A stretch of DNA of 37,299 nucleotides, taken from contig JAEWAX010000102.1 in NCBI GenBank assembly GCA_023391425.1, forward strand, positions 1-37,299, written 5' to 3'. A program made the translations under genes and the position numbers. Positions 33,898-37,299 of the stretch are shown here, in pieces (position 1 is the stretch's first letter; each line of letters begins with the position of its first letter). The notes under the pieces are model-generated. The model worked only from the letters and a program-made list of their open reading frames with translations. It was not told the DNA's origin and searched no databases. This DNA comes from Bacillota bacterium. GTDB lineage: Bacteria; Bacillota; Clostridia; Acetivibrionales; DSM-1351.

Positions 33898-34562
33898 TTA
33901 AGATTGCACCTTCTATTTTATCTGCAGATTTTTCATGTTTAGGAGATGAAATTAAAAAAGTTGATGATAATGGTGCTGATTTAGTCCATATTGATGTAAT
34001 GGATGGGCATTTTGTTCCAAATATTACAATAGGGCCTGGAGTTGTTAAATGTTTAAGAAAAATTACGAAAAAACCTTTCGATGTGCATCTAATGATATCA
34101 AATCCAAACGAATATATTGAAAATTTCGCTGAGGCGGGTGCAGATATTATAACTGTTCATGCTGAAGCTAGTACGCACTTAAATAGAACTATCCAAATGA
34201 TAAAAAGCTGTGGTAAAAAAGTTGGAGTTGCACTAAATCCTGCTACCTCACTAACTATATTAGACTATGTTTTACAAGACATAGATATGGTCTTGCTAAT
34301 GACTGTTAATCCTGGGTTTGGAGGACAATCATATATAAAGTCTTCAACACATAAAATAGAAGCTTTAAAAAAAATGATAATTCAAAATAAGCTTAATATA
34401 GATATTGAAGTAGATGGTGGAATTGATGCAAATAACATTGATATTGTTACAAGAGCTGGTGCAAATGTTATTGTTGCCGGTTCAGCGATATATAATAAAC
34501 CTGACATAGAAGAAGCTATAAAGCAATTGAGGCTGAATGCATTTAAGAGAAACAATATCTAA
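33894..34562 (+). CDS. rpe: Ribulose-phosphate 3-epimerase
   Basis: Interconverts ribulose 5-phosphate and xylulose 5-phosphate in the pentose phosphate pathway. A TIM barrel of 222 residues with SILSADFSCLG at the start, HIDVMDGHFVPN (catalytic Asp and metal-binding His), DVHLMI, VNPGFGGQ (phosphate binding) and VDGGID (second catalytic Asp). The ATG overlaps the rsgA stop by four bases, so translation is coupled. AAGGAGAG stands inside the end of rsgA. This gene pair is conserved in Firmicutes. Confidence 0.98.
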   Translation: MIKIAPSILSADFSCLGDEIKKVDDNGADLVHIDVMDGHFVPNITIGPGVVKCLRKITKKPFDVHLMISNPNEYIENFAEAGADIITVHAEASTHLNRTIQMIKSCGKKVGVALNPATSLTILDYVLQDIDMVLLMTVNPGFGGQSYIKSSTHKIEALKKMIIQNKLNIDIEVDGGIDANNIDIVTRAGANVIVAGSAIYNKPDIEEAIKQLRLNAFKRNNI

Positions 34563-34736
34563 AGCTTAGTAAAAAGATAAAAGTGAAAAATGAAAAAAAG
34601 AGTTATGGTAAGTCAGCTGCGCTACCTGAATTTAAAGATTAAAAGATTAGTGAAAAAGTTAAGTTGACTTACATCAACTAATATAAAGGTCAAAAAACCA
34701 TAGTTAATTGTGATAGTGTGGGTGTTTGGAGGGGAA

Positions 34737-35372
34737 ATGAAAGCGGTTCTGGTTTGCAATGGTTCAATAAGTGATTATAATAGTTTGAAAAAATACATAG
34801 CTCCTACTGATTATGTGATTTCTGTCGATGGTGGAGCAGGGCATCTGAGAAAAATGCGTATTATGCCAAATATTCTTATCGGTGACTTCGATTCTGCTAA
34901 TTCCGAAGATTTAAAATTCTTTGTAGATAAAGGGATTGAGACTTATCAGTTCCCAATAGAAAAGGATATGACTGATTCAGAACTGGCAATCGAGAAAGCC
35001 CTGGAAACAGGAGCAGACGAGTTGCTACTTGTTGGAGCTGTGGGTTCTAGGGTAGATCACTCATTAGCTAATATTCTTTTGCTTAAAAAATTGTTGGATA
35101 TTGGTGTAAAGGCAAGTATTGTTGACGAAAACAATCAAATCTATATGTTCAAAAATAGTTTTTCACTTCAAAAAAAAGATGGATATAAGCTATCTCTAAT
35201 TCCTATTTCTGAAAAGGTCACAGGAGTTACTACAACGGGTTTAAAGTATAAACTTAATGATGCTACAATGTTTTTGGGAACGTCATGGGGTGTAAGTAAC
35301 GAGTTTGTTGAGGACACTGTTACTGTTACGATTAATGAAGGAATTCTTTTAGTATGTGTATCTAAGGATTAA
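34737..35372 (+). CDS. thiN: Thiamine diphosphokinase
   Basis: Transfers pyrophosphate from ATP to thiamine, making thiamine diphosphate. Two-domain protein of 211 residues. Motifs include VDGGAGHLRKM and PNILIGDFDS (ATP and metal binding), EKDMTDSELAIEKAL and GAVGSRVDHSLANILLL (thiamine pocket). GGAGGGG at 34728-34734 lies directly before ATG 34737; an in-frame GTG at 34710 lacks a site. It closes the run rsgA-rpe-thiN after a 174-base gap, which has an internal GTTGA/TCAAC dyad but no clear terminator. B. subtilis yloS/thiN has the same position. Confidence 0.95.
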   Translation: MKAVLVCNGSISDYNSLKKYIAPTDYVISVDGGAGHLRKMRIMPNILIGDFDSANSEDLKFFVDKGIETYQFPIEKDMTDSELAIEKALETGADELLLVGAVGSRVDHSLANILLLKKLLDIGVKASIVDENNQIYMFKNSFSLQKKDGYKLSLIPISEKVTGVTTTGLKYKLNDATMFLGTSWGVSNEFVEDTVTVTINEGILLVCVSKD

Positions 35373-35477
35373 AGAAATGGGACATGTGTTTTGTTACAGG
35401 TTTTTCATCAAACTGTATTAAAGCAGGGGATTATAAATGATTTATCCTATTCTAACAATGGGAAGCGGAGGATTTTT

Positions 35478-36344
35478 ATGAATTTATATGTATCTGCGAT
35501 AAGTGAACTAATCGAATATATTGAATGTAATATAGGTGAGAGACTACAATTAACAGATCTCTCAACCCATGCAGGAATATCGGACTTCCATTTTAATAGA
35601 ATATTCAAAACAGTTACCGGAATAACACTTAAACAATATGTTTTGGGAAGGAAACTCACTAAAGCACTAGAACAGCTTAGGAACACAGACAAGTCAGTTA
35701 TAGAGATCGCAATGGACTTAGGCTTTGATTATCCCGAAGTTTTCAGCAGAGCCTTTAAAAAGCAGTTCGGTTTGTCTCCTACCAATATCCGGAATCAAAA
35801 GAACCGGATAAATGGAATAAAGAAGGCTACCATAGTTGAAAGAGATATACTAAATTACAGAGGTACATTAGCTCTAAAGGGTAACTTAGTTTTTCTTGAT
35901 GCAATGAAATTGAATGGGGTTTATTCAAAGGCTGATACCAATTCACACACATTCAAGCAGAACCTAAAGGCTTCAACAGAAACATTCATACTGAGATCGG
36001 CAAATAACGATGAGTTTAAACAAGAGAAATTTTATACCATCGTCAGTTGTGGGGGTAATGATAATGGAGAATACAACGTTTTTTGCGGGAGACAACCTTT
36101 AAGTGATACGGGAATGATTGATTTTGATGAGTATAATATACCAGACGGATGGTATGTAGATTTTTTATATCATGGGGATATGTTCGACATTAGAGAAGTA
36201 TTTATTGATGACCTGTATAAGTGGATTATGGTAAAAGAGGCTGAGATGAATCCAAATGGAATCGGGATGCTTAATATTTATGATAATAACTATCCGGAAG
36301 GCAATAAGGTTCATATTCTGGTTCCCATAAAAAAGCCGGTATAG
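35478..36344 (+). CDS. AraC-family regulator with C-terminal GyrI-like domain
   Basis: A 288-residue regulator. The two helix-turn-helix motifs of AraC/XylS lie at the N-terminus (residues 6-105; LQLTDLSTHAGISDFHFNRI and VIEIAMDLGFDYPEVFSRAF). An effector-binding (GyrI-like) domain occupies about residues 130-285, ending HILVPIKKPV. This domain arrangement, as in B. subtilis YdeE or the Rob family, binds lipophilic or cationic compounds and often controls detoxification. CGGAGG stands before ATG 35478; the in-frame extension to 35391 has no such site. The esterase gene begins 94 bases downstream in the same direction and is a plausible target. Confidence 0.93.
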   Translation: MNLYVSAISELIEYIECNIGERLQLTDLSTHAGISDFHFNRIFKTVTGITLKQYVLGRKLTKALEQLRNTDKSVIEIAMDLGFDYPEVFSRAFKKQFGLSPTNIRNQKNRINGIKKATIVERDILNYRGTLALKGNLVFLDAMKLNGVYSKADTNSHTFKQNLKASTETFILRSANNDEFKQEKFYTIVSCGGNDNGEYNVFCGRQPLSDTGMIDFDEYNIPDGWYVDFLYHGDMFDIREVFIDDLYKWIMVKEAEMNPNGIGMLNIYDNNYPEGNKVHILVPIKKPV

Positions 36345-36380
36345 TCAGCAAGAAAAATCATGAAGCATATTTCAAATTAT

Positions 36381-36426
36381 CATATAATAAAAACCGAGGG
36401 ATAAAACCTTCATATTTTATTATATG
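36381..36426 (+). promoter_or_regulatory. Perfect 12-bp inverted repeat ahead of the esterase gene
   Basis: CATATAATAAAA (36381-36392) pairs exactly with TTTTATTATATG (36415-36426) around a 22-base loop that contains AGG/CCT. It stops 11 bases before the ATG at 36438. It might be an operator, a weak terminator of the AraC gene, or an RNA structure that covers the esterase translation start, whose ribosome binding site is poor. Confidence 0.45.
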
Positions 36427-36437
36427 GATGTGATTGT

Positions 36438-37299
36438 ATGGGTAGTATTCAAAGTTCTTTAGTCAGATTTATGATTCGTAGGTCGAATATTTGGAACAAG
36501 CCGCTGAATGAAGTCAGAAAGACTCTAGAAGGCGTAAAATCAAATGGAATGCCAAAGGGAATTGAAAATTCAAGGCAAACGATTAATGGAGTAAACTATG
36601 AGGTATTCAAGCACCCTTCCGGAAAGAAAGGTAAAGTGATTCTTTATTTCCATGGAGGAGGTTTCTGTCTTGGTATTTTCCCAACTAATCGTGAATTTGT
36701 TGCAAGGATTTGTTCTATGACGGAAACTGATGTTTATATGCTGGATTACAGACTGGCGCCGGAGCATCCTTTCCCCGCAGCATTGGAGGATGCAATAGCA
36801 GCTTATGAAGGTATTATTGGAAATGCCTTTAATGGAAAAGACATAGTAATAATGGGTGATTCATCAGGATGTGCGCTTGCTGTGTCTGCACTTCTCGCAC
36901 TGAAGCAGAGTAGTATAGAAATGCCCAGCTCATTGAACTTTATTACACCGGTTTTTGATTTTGCCGGTAAAGGGGACTCCTTTATTTCAAGAGCAAAAGA
37001 TGATCCTTATAAAATAGTTGATCCGCTTGGAATTGCCAAGATTTATACTGCAGCAAGCAATCCCACCTCACCTGCGATTTCTCCATTATATGGCGAGCTG
37101 GATGGGCTGCCGCCCGTATTGATTCATGCTGCGGAACATGACGTGTTTTTAAGCGATTCAACTAGGTTTGCAGAAAAAGCTGAAAATGCCGGTGTTAAAG
37201 TGGACATCAAAGTATGGAGAAAGATGTGGCATATATTTCATATGCAAGCACCTTTTGTACCGGAATCAAAAAAGGCGTTGAATGAGATTTGTTTAATTG
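36438..37299 (+). CDS. HSL-family alpha/beta hydrolase (esterase/lipase), cut by window end
   Basis: The frame is open from ATG 36438 to the window edge, 287 codons, close to the usual full length of 300-310. Hormone-sensitive-lipase signatures are clear: FHGGGF (residues 71-76) as oxyanion motif, DYRLAPEHPFPAALED (103-118), nucleophile Ser142 in GDSSG (usually GDSAG), Asp235 in EHDVFL and His265 in MWHIFH. It should hydrolyse short acyl esters. No signal peptide, so it is probably cytoplasmic. Codon use differs from neighbours: CTG, CCG, GCC and GCG are common and stretches near 36721-36780 and 37081-37140 are over 50% G+C, compared with about one third elsewhere. This suggests recent transfer. 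Confidence 0.92.
   Translation, partial: MGSIQSSLVRFMIRRSNIWNKPLNEVRKTLEGVKSNGMPKGIENSRQTINGVNYEVFKHPSGKKGKVILYFHGGGFCLGIFPTNREFVARICSMTETDVYMLDYRLAPEHPFPAALEDAIAAYEGIIGNAFNGKDIVIMGDSSGCALAVSALLALKQSSIEMPSSLNFITPVFDFAGKGDSFISRAKDDPYKIVDPLGIAKIYTAASNPTSPAISPLYGELDGLPPVLIHAAEHDVFLSDSTRFAEKAENAGVKVDIKVWRKMWHIFHMQAPFVPESKKALNEICLI

Noticed and set aside
1..37299. tRNA genes, T-box leaders, riboswitches, CRISPR arrays and insertion sequences
   Set aside because: I looked for the T-arm GGTTCRA motif, T-box GGTGG core, regular repeat-spacer pattern and transposase motifs and did not find any convincing case.

Overview
The window is about 37.3 kb of AT-rich DNA (roughly one third G+C by eye). It has strong AGGAGG-type ribosome binding sites, frequent TTG and GTG starts, short intergenic gaps and classic hairpin-plus-T terminators. 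Several genes point to an anaerobic clostridial Firmicute: a type III glutamine synthetase, an SpoIVA-era style PdaB-like deacetylase, a DUF116 protein, a NusG domain II protein beside a Gx transporter, and the order priA-def-fmt-DUF116-Zn peptidase-rsmB-rlmN-PP2C-pknB-rsgA-rpe-thiN. I would guess a Ruminiclostridium/Hungateiclostridium-like organism, but this is inference from gene content and synteny, not from a marker gene. I saw no tRNA, rRNA, CRISPR array, insertion sequence or intact prophage.

Left part (1-13.9 kb): the tail of an unknown gene; glnN on the minus strand; a membrane transglutaminase that runs tail-to-tail into, and overlaps, a diguanylate cyclase with a LacI-type ligand-binding sensor; then an M24 peptidase followed closely by a WYL regulator; then a row of small accessory genes (Cys-rich DUF3795, PNPOx-like flavoprotein, AlkZ-related protein, VOC protein, alpha/beta hydrolase); then an overlapping Lrp/AsnC regulator and LysE-type exporter pair.

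Middle part (13.4-22 kb): single genes of mixed type, namely a HAD-like protein, two unknown membrane-associated proteins, a polysaccharide deacetylase with an altered first metal motif, a large CehA/McbA-type PHP metallohydrolase, nucleoside diphosphate kinase, the remnant of a membrane-protein gene, a DUF4352 lipoprotein, a protein with two OB-like segments annotated as SSB-like, and the NusG-II/Gx transporter pair. This is the most accessory stretch, and it holds several hairpins and inverted repeats not explained by genes.

Right part (22-35.4 kb): a conserved housekeeping run that starts from a strong sigma-A-type promoter. It covers restart of replication (priA), N-terminal formyl-Met handling (fmt, def), rRNA/tRNA methylation (rsmB, rlmN), Ser/Thr phosphorylation signalling (PP2C and PASTA kinase), ribosome assembly GTPase (rsgA), pentose phosphate metabolism (rpe) and thiamine activation (thiN). 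The last 1.9 kb holds an AraC regulator with a GyrI-like domain and a notably GC-richer HSL-type esterase cut by the window end; a perfect 12-bp inverted repeat lies between them, and the esterase looks like a later arrival.

No wholly new multi-gene system is evident. The best candidates for a closer look are the LacI-sensor diguanylate cyclase, the nested stem-loop at 8833-8903, the stem-loop in front of the GC-rich esterase, the tandem hairpins at 13249-13330, and the unknown membrane pair at 13968-15394.
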